A stretch of 9,733 nucleotides of DNA from Desulfovibrio sp. (lineage in GTDB: Bacteria; Desulfobacterota; Desulfovibrionia; Desulfovibrionales; Desulfovibrionaceae): contig JAQVZK010000062.1 in the NCBI GenBank assembly GCA_028708195.1, positions 1-9,733 of the forward strand. Direction: 5' to 3'. Below, one piece after another: positions 1-6,557 of the stretch (positions within the stretch are counted from its first letter, which is position 1; every line of letters starts with the position of its first letter). The position numbers and the translations under genes were made by a program. The notes below the pieces were generated by a model, which was not told the origin of the DNA, did no database searches, and worked only from the letters and a program-made list of their open reading frames with translations.

Positions 1-909
1 TTGTCTTTTTTGCTTTTTTTTATTTCATTTCTGTTTCTGCAAAAAGCGGTATTTTTACTTTTTGGCTTCTGTGTCTGTGCGATCTATCAGCTGTATAAAA
101 AGGAACTTCCGCTTCGGGATTTTCTGACGGCTCTGGCGCTTCCTCTTTTGCTGCTTGTATATCTTGTGTATTTCATGCTGAAAGAGAATGTGCTTGTTGA
201 CTACTTTGAACTGAACTGGCTGTATAATTTAAAAATTTCTATGGTATACGGCTGGGTTCGCCTCAAGCTTCCGCTCTTTTTTTGCAGTATGGCCCTTATT
301 GTAGCTGAAGTCAGAATCATCAAGAGGGCTCCATATCAATTCACCTCAGTGGTGTTTTTGTTTTTTTGTATTTTCTTCGCCCTGTTTCCCACCCCATATG
401 AGCAGTATTACATTCCCATTTTTCCTTTCATTGTTATAGCGCTCTCAAGCAGTTTTAGCCTGTTGCAGGATCGCAAGATCAAAAATGCCATTGTTGCCTT
501 GCTTTTTTTGCTTGTTTTTTACAATACCGTGCGCGATGTGAGCAGCTTTGTGATGGATGACATCAATGCGTGCGCCAAACGGGAATATGACATAGTGCTG
601 CGCGCCACAGCCGAAGATGAAGAGATTTTGGGCAGCCACGAAATCTGTCCGGTGCGGCCTGACGCTCTCGGGTATTATTGGCATAATCTGCGCTTGAGCG
701 AGCTGGATAAAAAGTATTTTTCCAGAGGCAAAGAACTTTATGATATCCCTGAGCTGGTTATGGTCAAAAAACCGAAGGTGCTTTGGGCAGGATTTGTGGA
801 AAGGTATTTTGACCGCAGCGGGTTCAAAAGTTTTATAGACCAGAACTACACCAAGGTTTGCAATGTCTATGTGGCCCAAGGCCTTCCGCTGGAAGAACTG
901 CTGAAGTAG
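1..909 (+). CDS. C-terminal part of a multi-pass membrane glycosyltransferase-like protein (GT39/PMT-like), 5' truncated
   Basis: The reading frame is open at the window edge, so the N-terminus lies upstream; the first TTG need not be the start. The visible 302 residues contain about six hydrophobic segments (roughly residues 3-28, 41-60, 88-105, 114-130, 136-154 and 162-178), then a soluble C-terminal part of about 120 residues. The pattern LFLQKAVFLL near the start and TPYEQYYIPIFPF at 131-143, followed by a helix, resembles the transmembrane half of GT39/PMT_2 enzymes, which move sugars from polyprenyl-phosphate carriers onto lipids or proteins outside the membrane. The catalytic acidic loop of that family would be upstream and cannot be checked. 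Codon use is clearly richer in A/T, with many TTT codons, than in the fdh genes, as is common for surface polysaccharide genes. The family call is moderate; the membrane protein call is firm. Confidence 0.6.
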   Translation: MSFLLFFISFLFLQKAVFLLFGFCVCAIYQLYKKELPLRDFLTALALPLLLLVYLVYFMLKENVLVDYFELNWLYNLKISMVYGWVRLKLPLFFCSMALIVAEVRIIKRAPYQFTSVVFLFFCIFFALFPTPYEQYYIPIFPFIVIALSSSFSLLQDRKIKNAIVALLFLLVFYNTVRDVSSFVMDDINACAKREYDIVLRATAEDEEILGSHEICPVRPDALGYYWHNLRLSELDKKYFSRGKELYDIPELVMVKKPKVLWAGFVERYFDRSGFKSFIDQNYTKVCNVYVAQGLPLEELLK

Positions 910-985
910 TGGGGCCTACGGCCTTGATGCCCAGGGTTTTGCCTTTTGGTTCTGCGGGCATAGAGGCGCGGGCACGGCAGTGGAA

Positions 986-1014
986 CTGACAGGTATATTT
1001 AAGGATTCTTTAAA
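986..1014 (+). promoter_or_regulatory. Weak sigma70-like promoter candidate before the terminator
   Basis: CTGACA (986-991), a 17-base spacer and TTTAAA (1009-1014) would start a transcript near 1021, which would end at the terminator at 1084 after about 60 bases. The -35 box is good and the -10 box is poor. A dyad, GATTCTT-T-AAAAATC with one mismatch (1004-1018), overlaps the -10 box. Nothing else in 910-1046 is recognisable: I see no tRNA and no convincing ORF. Confidence 0.25.
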
Positions 1015-1046
1015 AATCATAAAAACAGCCTCATACACGTATTTTG

Positions 1047-1084
1047 ACAGGCCGCCCGGTACCCAGGCGGCCTGTTTCTTTTGG
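1047..1084 (+). terminator. Intrinsic terminator between the membrane protein gene and the fdh region
   Basis: Ten base pairs join 1047-1056 (ACAGGCCGCC) to 1066-1075 (GGCGGCCTGT), with a nine-base loop, and a T-rich tract (TTTCTTTT) follows from 1075. This is the best canonical Rho-independent terminator in the window. It lies 138 bases after the stop of the upstream gene, so it ends either that transcript or a short separate RNA. Confidence 0.8.
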
Positions 1085-1086
1085 TG

Positions 1087-1127
1087 TTACGTGATTTTTT
1101 TTAGCGCCCGTAAAAAAAATTACGTAA
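1087..1127. repeat. 16-bp inverted repeat with T8/A8 arms in the fdhA upstream region
   Basis: TTACGTGATTTTTTTT (1087-1102) pairs with AAAAAAAATTACGTAA (1112-1127) over all 16 positions, counting one G-T wobble, around the nine-base loop AGCGCCCGT. A competing pairing joins GCGCCC (1104-1109) to GGGCGT (1129-1134). It sits directly after the terminator and 340 bases before fdhA. It could be an operator or bend site, or part of a bidirectional terminator; for + transcripts the T8 run lies in the wrong arm. The function is not known. Confidence 0.55.
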
Positions 1128-1249
1128 AGGGCGTAATAAAATTGACGGATAAAAGAACATGCATTTCAGCATGATGGTGAAGAGTGCTTGGACGCGTTTC
1201 TGCGCGGGCAGCAGGGCTTTTGCTGCGTTGCAACAAGTATGCATTCGTA

Positions 1250-1269
1250 ATGGCATGATATTTTGCCAT
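1250..1269. promoter_or_regulatory. Operator-like dyad upstream of fdhA
   Basis: ATGGCA (1250-1255) and TGCCAT (1264-1269) form a perfect 6-bp dyad with an 8-base, A/T-rich spacer. Its size suits a dimeric regulator. It also resembles a -24/-12 sigma54 element (TGGCAT...TTGC), but the spacing between the GG and GC is one base too long, so I do not call a sigma54 promoter. Other small dyads nearby are GCAGCA/TGCTGC (1208-1226) and CATGC/GCATG (1158-1173). Confidence 0.3.
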
Positions 1270-1323
1270 ATAGAGAAAAATATCACAACTAACTGAGACT
1301 CCAGTGTAAATAATCAAACAATC

Positions 1324-1352
1324 TTGCGACATCACGTTTTTTGGAATATGGT
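1324..1352 (+). promoter_or_regulatory. Candidate fdhA promoter
   Basis: TTGCGA (1324-1329), a 17-base spacer and TATGGT (1347-1352) each match four of six consensus positions. A start near 1359 would give a leader of about 108 bases before the fdhA ATG at 1467. No gene was found in 910-1466; the short open frames there lack ribosome sites and recognisable composition. Confidence 0.3.
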
Positions 1353-1466
1353 GACAACGATTCTTTTTATGATCAGGGCGTTCATTTTGTCGTTCGCCAA
1401 AGCAGTTTTGCGCGGTGCCCTGCCTCGGCCCTGCGCATGGGATAGGCTCAAAAAAGGAGAGGTTTT

Positions 1467-4400
1467 ATGAAAAGCACCCGACGGAGTTTTCTCAAAGGTG
1501 TCGGTGCGGGGGTAATATGCCTCACGCTGGGGCATCTGGGCTTCGATTTGGGCGAAGCTCAGGCTTACGCCGTTAAACTCAAGATTGAAGGCGCTCGCGA
1601 AGTATCGAGCATCTGCCCGTTTTGTTCTGTTCAGTGTCAGATCATCGCCCATGTGAGAGACGGCAAGCTTGTCTCCACCGAGGGCGACCCGGACTTTCCC
1701 ATTACCGAGGGAGCGTTGTGTGCCAAGGGTGCGGCCCTCTACTCGATGTACACAAGCGATCATCGCCTGAAAAAACCTCTGTACCGCGCGCCTAACAGCG
1801 ACAAGTGGGAAGAGAAAGACTGGGATTGGACCCTTGAGCAGATCGCGCGTCGCGTAAAGGACGCCCGTGACAAGGATATGATCCTCAAAAACGATAAAGG
1901 CCAGACGGTCAACCGTCTGGAATCCATCTTCTGGATGGGTACCTCGCACGCCTCCAACGAGGAATGCGCCGTTATCCATCAAGCTTTGCGCGGCCTGGGT
2001 GTTGTCCATATGGACCACCAGGCACGGGTCTGACACAGCCCCACTGTTGCGGCTCTGGCAGAGTCGTTCGGACGCGGTGCAATGACCAACCACTGGATCG
2101 ACATCAAGAATGCCGATGCAGTGCTTATTATCGGCAGCAATGCCGCTGAACATCATCCCGTGGCTTTCAAGTGGATCATGAAAGCCAAGGACAACGGGGC
2201 CGTGCTCATGCACGTTGACCCCAAATTCTCGCGCACATCCGCCAGGTGTGACTTCCACGTGCCCCTTCGTTCCGGCACTGACATTCCCTTCCTTGGCGGC
2301 ATGGTGCACTACATTCTTGAAAACGGCTTGTATCACAAGGAGTACGTCAATAATTACACTGACGCTGCCTTTGTGGTCGGCGACGGTTATGCCTTTGAAG
2401 ACGGACTCTTCAGCGGCTTTAACGACGAAGCCCGCAAGTATGATAAAAGCCTGTGGGCCAAGGCCAAGGGTGCTGACGGCGGGCCGGTCATCGACCCAAC
2501 GCACCAGAACCCGCGGTGCGTCATCAATTTGATGAAGCACCACTACTCCCGCTACACCCTCAAAAATGTCTCTGACATCACGGGCGTGTCGCAGGATAAC
2601 CTGATCAAGGTCTACAAGACCTTCTGTGCCACAGGCAGGCCCGACAAGGCTGGCACCATTCTTTACGCTCTGGGCTGGACACAGCATACCGTGGGCGTGC
2701 AGAACATCCGCCTTTCTTCTCTGGTACAGCTTCTTTTGGGCAACATCGGGCTTGCTGGCGGCGGCATCAACGCCCTGCGCGGCGAACCCAACGTGCAGGG
2801 GTCCACAGACCACGCCCTCCTGTACAACAACCTCCCCGGGTATCACGGCACGCCCCAGGCTCCGTGGCAGACGCTGGCCGAGTATAACAAGGCCAACACC
2901 CCGGTCACCGTGCTGCCCAACAGTGCCAACTGGTGGGGCAACAGGCCGAAGTACATAACAAGTCTGCTCAAGGGCTGGTTTGGCGACGCCGCCACCCCCG
3001 AAAACGACTTCTGTTACAACCTGCTGCCAAAGCTGGAGCCGGGCGAAGACTACTCGTACATGTACGTGATGGACAGGATATACAATAACAAGATCAAGGG
3101 TGGCTTCATCATGGGCGTCAACCCCATGAACAGCTTCCCCAACACCAACAAGATGCGGGCTGCTCTGGATAATCTGGACTGGCTCGTCTGCTCTGAAATC
3201 CATAACTCCGAAACAACGGATAACTGGATGCGCCCAGGCGTTGACCCCAAGACCAAGAAAATCGAAGTCTTTCTGTTGCCGTCGGCCCACCGCATTGAAA
3301 AGGCGGGCACCATCAGCAACAGCGGGCGCTGGCTCCAGTGGTTTGACAAGGCGGTAGAACCCGGCGGTGAAGCCCGTAACTTCGCTGACGTTGTGGTGCC
3401 CCTCTTCAACACCATTCGCGCCATGTACAAGGCTGAAGGCGGCGTGCTGCCCGAACCCATCATGAAGATGAACTGGACCGACAAGTATGACCCCGAAGAA
3501 TGGACCAGGCGCATCAACGGCTTCTTCTGGGCCGACAGCAAGGTGGGCGACAAGGCCTACAAGCGCGGTCAGCTCGTGCCCACGTTTGGCGCCCTTAAAG
3601 ACGACGGTTCAACCTCTTCCCTCAACTGGATATATACGGGAAGCTGGACTGAAGAAGAGGGCAACAAGTCGAGAAAGCGCGATCCTAGTCAGACGCCCAT
3701 GCAGGCCAACATCGGCCTCTTCCCCAACTGGTCGTGGTGCTGGCCGCTCAACCGCCGCATTCTGTACAACCGCGCGTCGGTAGACATGAACGGCAAGCCC
3801 TTCAACCCCAAAAGAACCGTCATTGAATGGGACGGCACAAAGTGGGTGGGCGACGTGCCCGACGGCCCCTGGCCGCCCATGTCTGACCCCAAGGGCAAGT
3901 TGCCCTTCATCATGGTCAGGGACGGGCACGCCCAGTTCTACGGCCCCGGCCCTGCCGACGGTCCTTTCCCCGAGCACTACGAACCTGCTGAAACGCCGCT
4001 GGCGAACCATCCGTTCTCCAAGCAGATCAGCAGTCCTGTGTACAAGTACCACAAGTCGCCTATGGACCAGATCGCGCCCCCGGCCGATCCGCGCTTCCCC
4101 ATAGTGCTGACCACCTATAGCCTTACCGAACACTGGTGCGGCGGCGGTGAAACCCGCAACGTACCCAACCTGCTCGAAACCGAACCCCAGCTCTATGTGG
4201 AAATGAGCCACGAGCTGGCCAAGGAAAAGGGTATCAAAAACGGCGACGGTGTGTTTTTGGAAAGCGCGCGCGGCAACTGCGAGGCCATCGCTATGGTCAC
4301 CGTGCGCATACGGCCCTTCACGATTATGGGCAAGACTGTCCACCTTGTGGGCATGCCCTTCGCCTTTGGCTGGACGACACCAAAGTGTGGCGACTCCACC

Positions 4401-4505
4401 AACAGGCTTACCGTGGGAGCCTATGACCCCAATACCACCATCCCCGAGTCCAAGGCCTGCTGCGTGAACCTGCGTAAGGCCGACAAGCTGACCGAAATAG
4501 GCTAA
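1467..4505 (+). CDS. fdhA: Periplasmic formate dehydrogenase alpha subunit, selenocysteine-containing (Mo/W-bisMGD), read through TGA at 2031-2033
   Basis: Oxidises formate to CO2 (reversible in related enzymes) at a bis-MGD Mo or W centre. The frame continues through an internal TGA, giving 1012 residues with Sec189 followed by His190, the conserved pair of selenium formate dehydrogenases. A Tat signal (RRSFLK, residues 5-10; likely cleavage after AQA at 33) sends the folded enzyme to the periplasm. C50, C53, C57 and C85 (C-x2-C-x3-C-x27-C) with K87 bind the proximal [4Fe-4S]. RGEPNVQGSTD (438-448) is a typical family motif, and the C-terminal dinucleotide-binding domain begins near 878. AAGGAG at 1454-1459, seven bases before the ATG, fixes the start. 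Length and soluble architecture match Desulfovibrio FdhA. fdhB follows after 50 bases. Whether Mo or W is used cannot be read from sequence. Annotated without recoding, it would wrongly appear as a 188-aa fragment plus a frame starting at 2082. Confidence 0.97.
2031..2064 (+). promoter_or_regulatory. Selenocysteine codon (TGA) and SECIS-like stem-loop inside fdhA
   Basis: TGA at 2031-2033 is followed by a local hairpin: CTGTT (2044-2048) can pair with GGCAG (2057-2061), or TGC (2048-2050) with GCA (2058-2060), presenting a loop with GGCTCT. In the E. coli fdhF element the corresponding codons are GUU GCA GGU CUG; here they are GTT GCG GCT CTG, at the same distance from the TGA. This is where SelB would bind to direct Sec insertion. 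The stem is short and uses G-U pairs. The TGA recoding itself is much more certain than the exact SECIS fold. Confidence 0.75.
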
Positions 4506-4512
4506 CGAGCGT

Positions 4513-4539
4513 GGCGCGTCCCCCCTGCGGGGGCGCGCC
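4513..4539 (+). other. Strong intercistronic hairpin between fdhA and fdhB
   Basis: GGCGCG (4513-4518) and CCCCC (4520-4524) pair with GGGGG (4529-4533) and CGCGCC (4534-4539): 11 G-C pairs with a single bulged T at 4519 and a CTGC loop. No T tract follows, so it is unlikely to be an intrinsic terminator. It ends two bases before the AAGGAG of fdhB and may set mRNA stability or the alpha:beta expression ratio (inference). Confidence 0.7.
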
Positions 4540-4555
4540 CCACAAGGAGCATACT

Positions 4556-5215
4556 ATGCCGAAAACATTCTTAGTTGACACCACGCGGTGCACGGCATGT
4601 CGTGGCTGCCAGTTGGCCTGTAAAGAGTGGCACGACCTGCCCGCCAATCAAACCAAGCAGCTTGGCACGCACCAGAATCCCCCGGACCTGAATCCGAACA
4701 ATCTCAAGATTGTCCGTTTTCACGAATATCTGGATGAAAAGGGCGACGTGGTCTGGAACTTCTTTCCCGAACAGTGCCGTCACTGCCTGACGCCGCCTTG
4801 CGTGGACGTGGCCGATATGGCCGTTCCAGGTGCCATTATTCAGGATAAAAAAACCGGCGCCGTGCTGGCTACGGAAAAATCCTCGCAACTCAGTGAGGAA
4901 GACGCCCAGGCCGTACGGGACGCTTGCCCCTACAACATACCAAGGCGCGATCCCAAAAACGGCCGCCTGACCAAGTGTGATATGTGCATCGACCGTGTAG
5001 CAGCGGGCATGCAGCCCATCTGCGTCAAGACCTGCCCCACTGGGGCCATGGCTTTTGGCGAACGTGAAGAAGTGCTGCCTCTTGCCATGAAGCGCCTTGA
5101 AATTGCCAAAAAACGCTGGCCCAAGGCCTTTCTGGCCGATATGGAAGACGTCAGCGTCATCTACCTTTTGGCAGACACCAAGGACAAGTACTACGAGTTC
5201 GCGGCCTTTATGTAG
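4556..5215 (+). CDS. fdhB: Formate dehydrogenase beta subunit, 3x[4Fe-4S] electron-transfer protein
   Basis: Relays electrons from FdhA to a cytochrome. It has 219 residues and 12 cysteines in ferredoxin-like groups: C12-x2-C15-x2-C18-x3-C22, C74-x2-C77-x4-C82 with C124, and C141-x2-C144-x11-C156-x3-C160, enough for three [4Fe-4S] clusters as in the D. gigas-type beta subunit. There is no signal peptide, so it probably travels with FdhA on the Tat pathway, and no C-terminal membrane helix, so the complex is predicted soluble rather than anchored as in E. coli FdnGHI. ATG 4556 is chosen because AAGGAG (4544-4549) precedes it by six bases; an in-frame upstream start near 4511 would run through the intercistronic hairpin and adds unrelated residues. 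Confidence 0.95.
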   Translation: MPKTFLVDTTRCTACRGCQLACKEWHDLPANQTKQLGTHQNPPDLNPNNLKIVRFHEYLDEKGDVVWNFFPEQCRHCLTPPCVDVADMAVPGAIIQDKKTGAVLATEKSSQLSEEDAQAVRDACPYNIPRRDPKNGRLTKCDMCIDRVAAGMQPICVKTCPTGAMAFGEREEVLPLAMKRLEIAKKRWPKAFLADMEDVSVIYLLADTKDKYYEFAAFM

Positions 5216-5230
5216 AGTGTCTCAGTCAGG

Positions 5231-5265
5231 TTTCAGTTTGGCATTGCTATAATTGTAAACTGAAA
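5231..5265 (+). promoter_or_regulatory. Extended -10 promoter enclosed by an inverted repeat, before fdhE
   Basis: TGCTATAAT (5245-5253) is a perfect extended -10 element. It lies between the arms TTTCAGTTT (5231-5239) and AAACTGAAA (5257-5265), a perfect 9-bp dyad with a 17-base spacer. No good -35 hexamer is present, which extended -10 promoters tolerate. The arrangement suggests an internal promoter for fdhE with an overlapping operator, starting near 5260. The same dyad could instead form a stem-loop in the fdhAB transcript, 15 bases after the fdhB stop. Confidence 0.5.
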
Positions 5266-5276
5266 TTATGCTGGCT

Positions 5277-5361
5277 TACAGCATTGTAGCCAAGGCTGTA
5301 TCGACGTTCAAAAGCTTGCTGCCCAAAGGTGGGTGCAATGGCTGATGACGTCGGTACAGCC
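5277..5361 (+). promoter_or_regulatory. Large imperfect stem-loop with alternative pairing in the fdhB-fdhE spacer
   Basis: GGCTGTATCGACGT (5294-5307) pairs with ACGTCGGTACAGCC (5348-5361) over 14 positions with one G-U, closing a 40-base loop that holds a smaller hairpin (TGC/GCA and CCC/GGG around 5317-5337). TACAGC at 5277-5282 is a second partner for GCTGTA (5295-5300), so two mutually exclusive folds exist, as in attenuators and riboswitches. No known riboswitch class is recognised by eye. Confidence 0.5.
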
Positions 5362-5524
5362 AGGCGAGGCACTTGAATACGCCCGGCGAAACTATTTCTC
5401 CGGAAGCAGCCCTGGCCGCAACGGCGCTCAGGATTGGCTTTGTATCAAGTGCGGCGCGCGGGGCTACCCGTGCGCCGCTGTCAACTTTCGGACGGAGGCT
5501 CAGCCTCCGGGTTTGGAGCATTAA
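5345..5524 (+). CDS. Possible small Cys-containing protein, stop overlapping the fdhE start
   Basis: This is an open frame of 59 residues from ATG 5345 (63 from GTG 5333). It ends in TAA at 5522-5524, which shares its last base with the fdhE ATG (TAATG), an arrangement typical of translationally coupled genes. The sequence contains CIKCGARGYPC (C-x2-C-x5-C), like half of a zinc or iron ribbon, and the neighbour FdhE is itself a CxxC metal protein. About two thirds of its third codon positions are G or C. Against it, the ribosome site is poor: AAGGTGG at 5326-5332 is too close to GTG 5333 and far from ATG 5345, and the same bases form strong hairpins. I do not recognise the family. It may be a real coupled ORF or chance within a structured leader. 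Confidence 0.35.
   Translation: MTSVQPGEALEYARRNYFSGSSPGRNGAQDWLCIKCGARGYPCAAVNFRTEAQPPGLEH
5411..5432 (+). other. Hairpin in the fdhE leader
   Basis: CCTG (5411-5414) pairs with CAGG (5429-5432) and GCCG (5415-5418) with CGGC (5422-5425), with a CAA loop and a three-base bulge. It stands between the large stem (5294-5361) and the 12-bp hairpin (5451-5478). Confidence 0.4.
5451..5478 (+). other. Strong 12-bp hairpin in the fdhE leader
   Basis: GCGGCGCGCGGG (5451-5462) pairs with CCCGTGCGCCGC (5467-5478), with one G-U wobble and the loop GCTA. No T tract follows, so it is not a simple terminator. It coincides with the Cys motif of the possible small ORF, so coding and structural constraints may overlap here. 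Confidence 0.6.
5493..5523 (+). promoter_or_regulatory. Hairpin next to the fdhE ribosome site, possible translational switch
   Basis: CGGAGGC (5493-5499) pairs with GCCTCCG (5503-5509) around TCA. The 3' arm (CTCC, 5505-5508) could alternatively pair with the fdhE ribosome site GGAG (5515-5518) across a six-base loop. The upstream hairpin is the stronger fold and leaves the ribosome site free; opening it would allow the site to be masked (inference). Confidence 0.4.
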
Positions 5525-6507
5525 TGGCCTCATCCTGCCAAAGTGTGGCAAAAACTCTGGCGGACGTGGCGGCGCGCCGTCCCGTTCTGGAACCCGTATT
5601 GCGGGCTTTTGAGCCATTATTGGCTGCACAGGCGCAGTTGACCGAAGAACTGGCTGACAGCGTGCGCGCCACAGGGCTGCGCCTGCCTGAACCTCAGCCC
5701 GAGGCTCTGGAGCAAGGGCTTTCTCTGCTGGCTGGCGTGCCATTGGCCGGCCTTGCTGGCCCCCTGCGCAGCAGCGCTGAAAAACTGCTGCCCCTGCTGG
5801 TCAACCTTGAAGCTATGGCCCCCCACAGCCCGGCACTCGAAGCCGTGCTGCTGGCTCCGGTCAAGGCAGCAGCAAAAAAGAAAAAAAGCGCGGGCACGGG
5901 CACTGCCGACCCCCGCGAAGCCTTTGCCGAGGCAATGCTTTCTGGTAACAGCGAAGAAGAGGCACGCCTGGCCGAAACATTCGGGCTTGACCCCTCGGTA
6001 CTGCTGTTTGCGTTCAGTTTTGTGCTGGCTCCTGTTCTGCGTACTCTTGTGGCCCAAAGCCTGCCTGAAGAAGGAGACGCCCCCTGGGAGGTTGGCAGCC
6101 GCTGGAAGCACGGCTATTGCCCCGTATGCGGCACCTTTGCCACCATCGGGTGGCTGGACAAGCCCATGCTGGACGAAAAAAATGCCTATCTGGCTGGCGG
6201 TGGCGGCAAAAAGCATCTGCATTGCGGGCTGTGCGGCGCTAACTGGAAGTTCATGCGCGGCACCTGCCCTTCGTGCGGCAAGGACGGCACTGGCGTGATG
6301 GAAGTGCTGCGCGAAAGCGGGGCTGCGCATGGCGAAAGGCTGGACTGGTGCACCAAGTGCAAAAGCTATTGCCCAACTGTGGACTTGCGCGAACGTGAGG
6401 GATGGCCTGACCTGGACGCGCTGGCTCTGGGCATGATGCACCTGGACATGGTGGCGGCCCGCAAAAAGCTGCGACCGCTCAAACCTTCGTTCTGGAATAT
6501 TTTTTAA
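5524..6507 (+). CDS. fdhE: Formate dehydrogenase maturation protein FdhE
   Basis: A cytoplasmic accessory protein needed for active formate dehydrogenase in other bacteria; E. coli FdhE binds iron through CxxC motifs and contacts the catalytic subunit. Here 327 residues carry four CxxC pairs: C199/C202, C234/C237, C248/C251 and C276/C279, with a further C283. That is the family pattern of two rubredoxin-like sites. The N-terminal half is helical, Ala/Leu-rich and variable, with a KKKK stretch near 118-121 that may be a flexible linker. ATG 5524 has GGAG five bases upstream and overlaps a preceding stop (TAATG). The frame is open back to 5434, but those extra residues run through the leader hairpins and look unrelated. 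Placement between fdhB and the cytochrome gene supports the role. Confidence 0.93.
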   Translation: MASSCQSVAKTLADVAARRPVLEPVLRAFEPLLAAQAQLTEELADSVRATGLRLPEPQPEALEQGLSLLAGVPLAGLAGPLRSSAEKLLPLLVNLEAMAPHSPALEAVLLAPVKAAAKKKKSAGTGTADPREAFAEAMLSGNSEEEARLAETFGLDPSVLLFAFSFVLAPVLRTLVAQSLPEEGDAPWEVGSRWKHGYCPVCGTFATIGWLDKPMLDEKNAYLAGGGGKKHLHCGLCGANWKFMRGTCPSCGKDGTGVMEVLRESGAAHGERLDWCTKCKSYCPTVDLREREGWPDLDALALGMMHLDMVAARKKLRPLKPSFWNIF

Positions 6508-6518
6508 CTAATTTGGTG

Positions 6519-6557
6519 GCCCCTGCGCAAAACTGCAGGGGCATTGCCAGACTGGCA
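6519..6557 (+). other. Hairpin and palindrome after fdhE
   Basis: GCCCCTGC (6519-6526) pairs with GCAGGGGC (6535-6542) around eight bases. It follows the fdhE stop by 11 bases and lacks a T tract, so it is at best a factor-dependent terminator or a processing site. Just after it, TGCCAG-A-CTGGCA (6545-6557) is a perfect short palindrome suited to a dimeric regulator. GCAGG/CCTGC (6564-6584) adds another small stem. Confidence 0.45.

Noticed and set aside
1190..1206. TTGGACGCGTTTCTGCG as a sigma54 promoter
   Set aside because: The GG and GC spacing is right, but the bases between and around them do not match the consensus; too weak to call.
1332..3290. A 652-codon open frame on the minus strand opposite fdhA
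   Set aside because: It is the shadow of a G/C-rich gene, mirrors fdhA codon structure, has no ribosome site or recognisable domain, and overlaps a certain gene.
3609..4343. A 244-codon minus-strand frame within fdhA
   Set aside because: It is another antisense shadow; no motif and no ribosome site.
5268..5345. A 25-codon frame in the fdhE leader (ATG 5268) and a 12-codon frame (ATG 5338)
   Set aside because: The first has no ribosome site. The second has a fair one but is too short to judge; neither has enough support to annotate.
5434..5523. N-terminal extension of FdhE from ATG 5434
   Set aside because: The extension runs through strong hairpins and has no good ribosome site; ATG 5524 has GGAG at proper spacing.
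5617..6441. A 274-codon minus-strand frame opposite fdhE
   Set aside because: FdhE on the plus strand has diagnostic CxxC motifs, and the antisense product has no family features.
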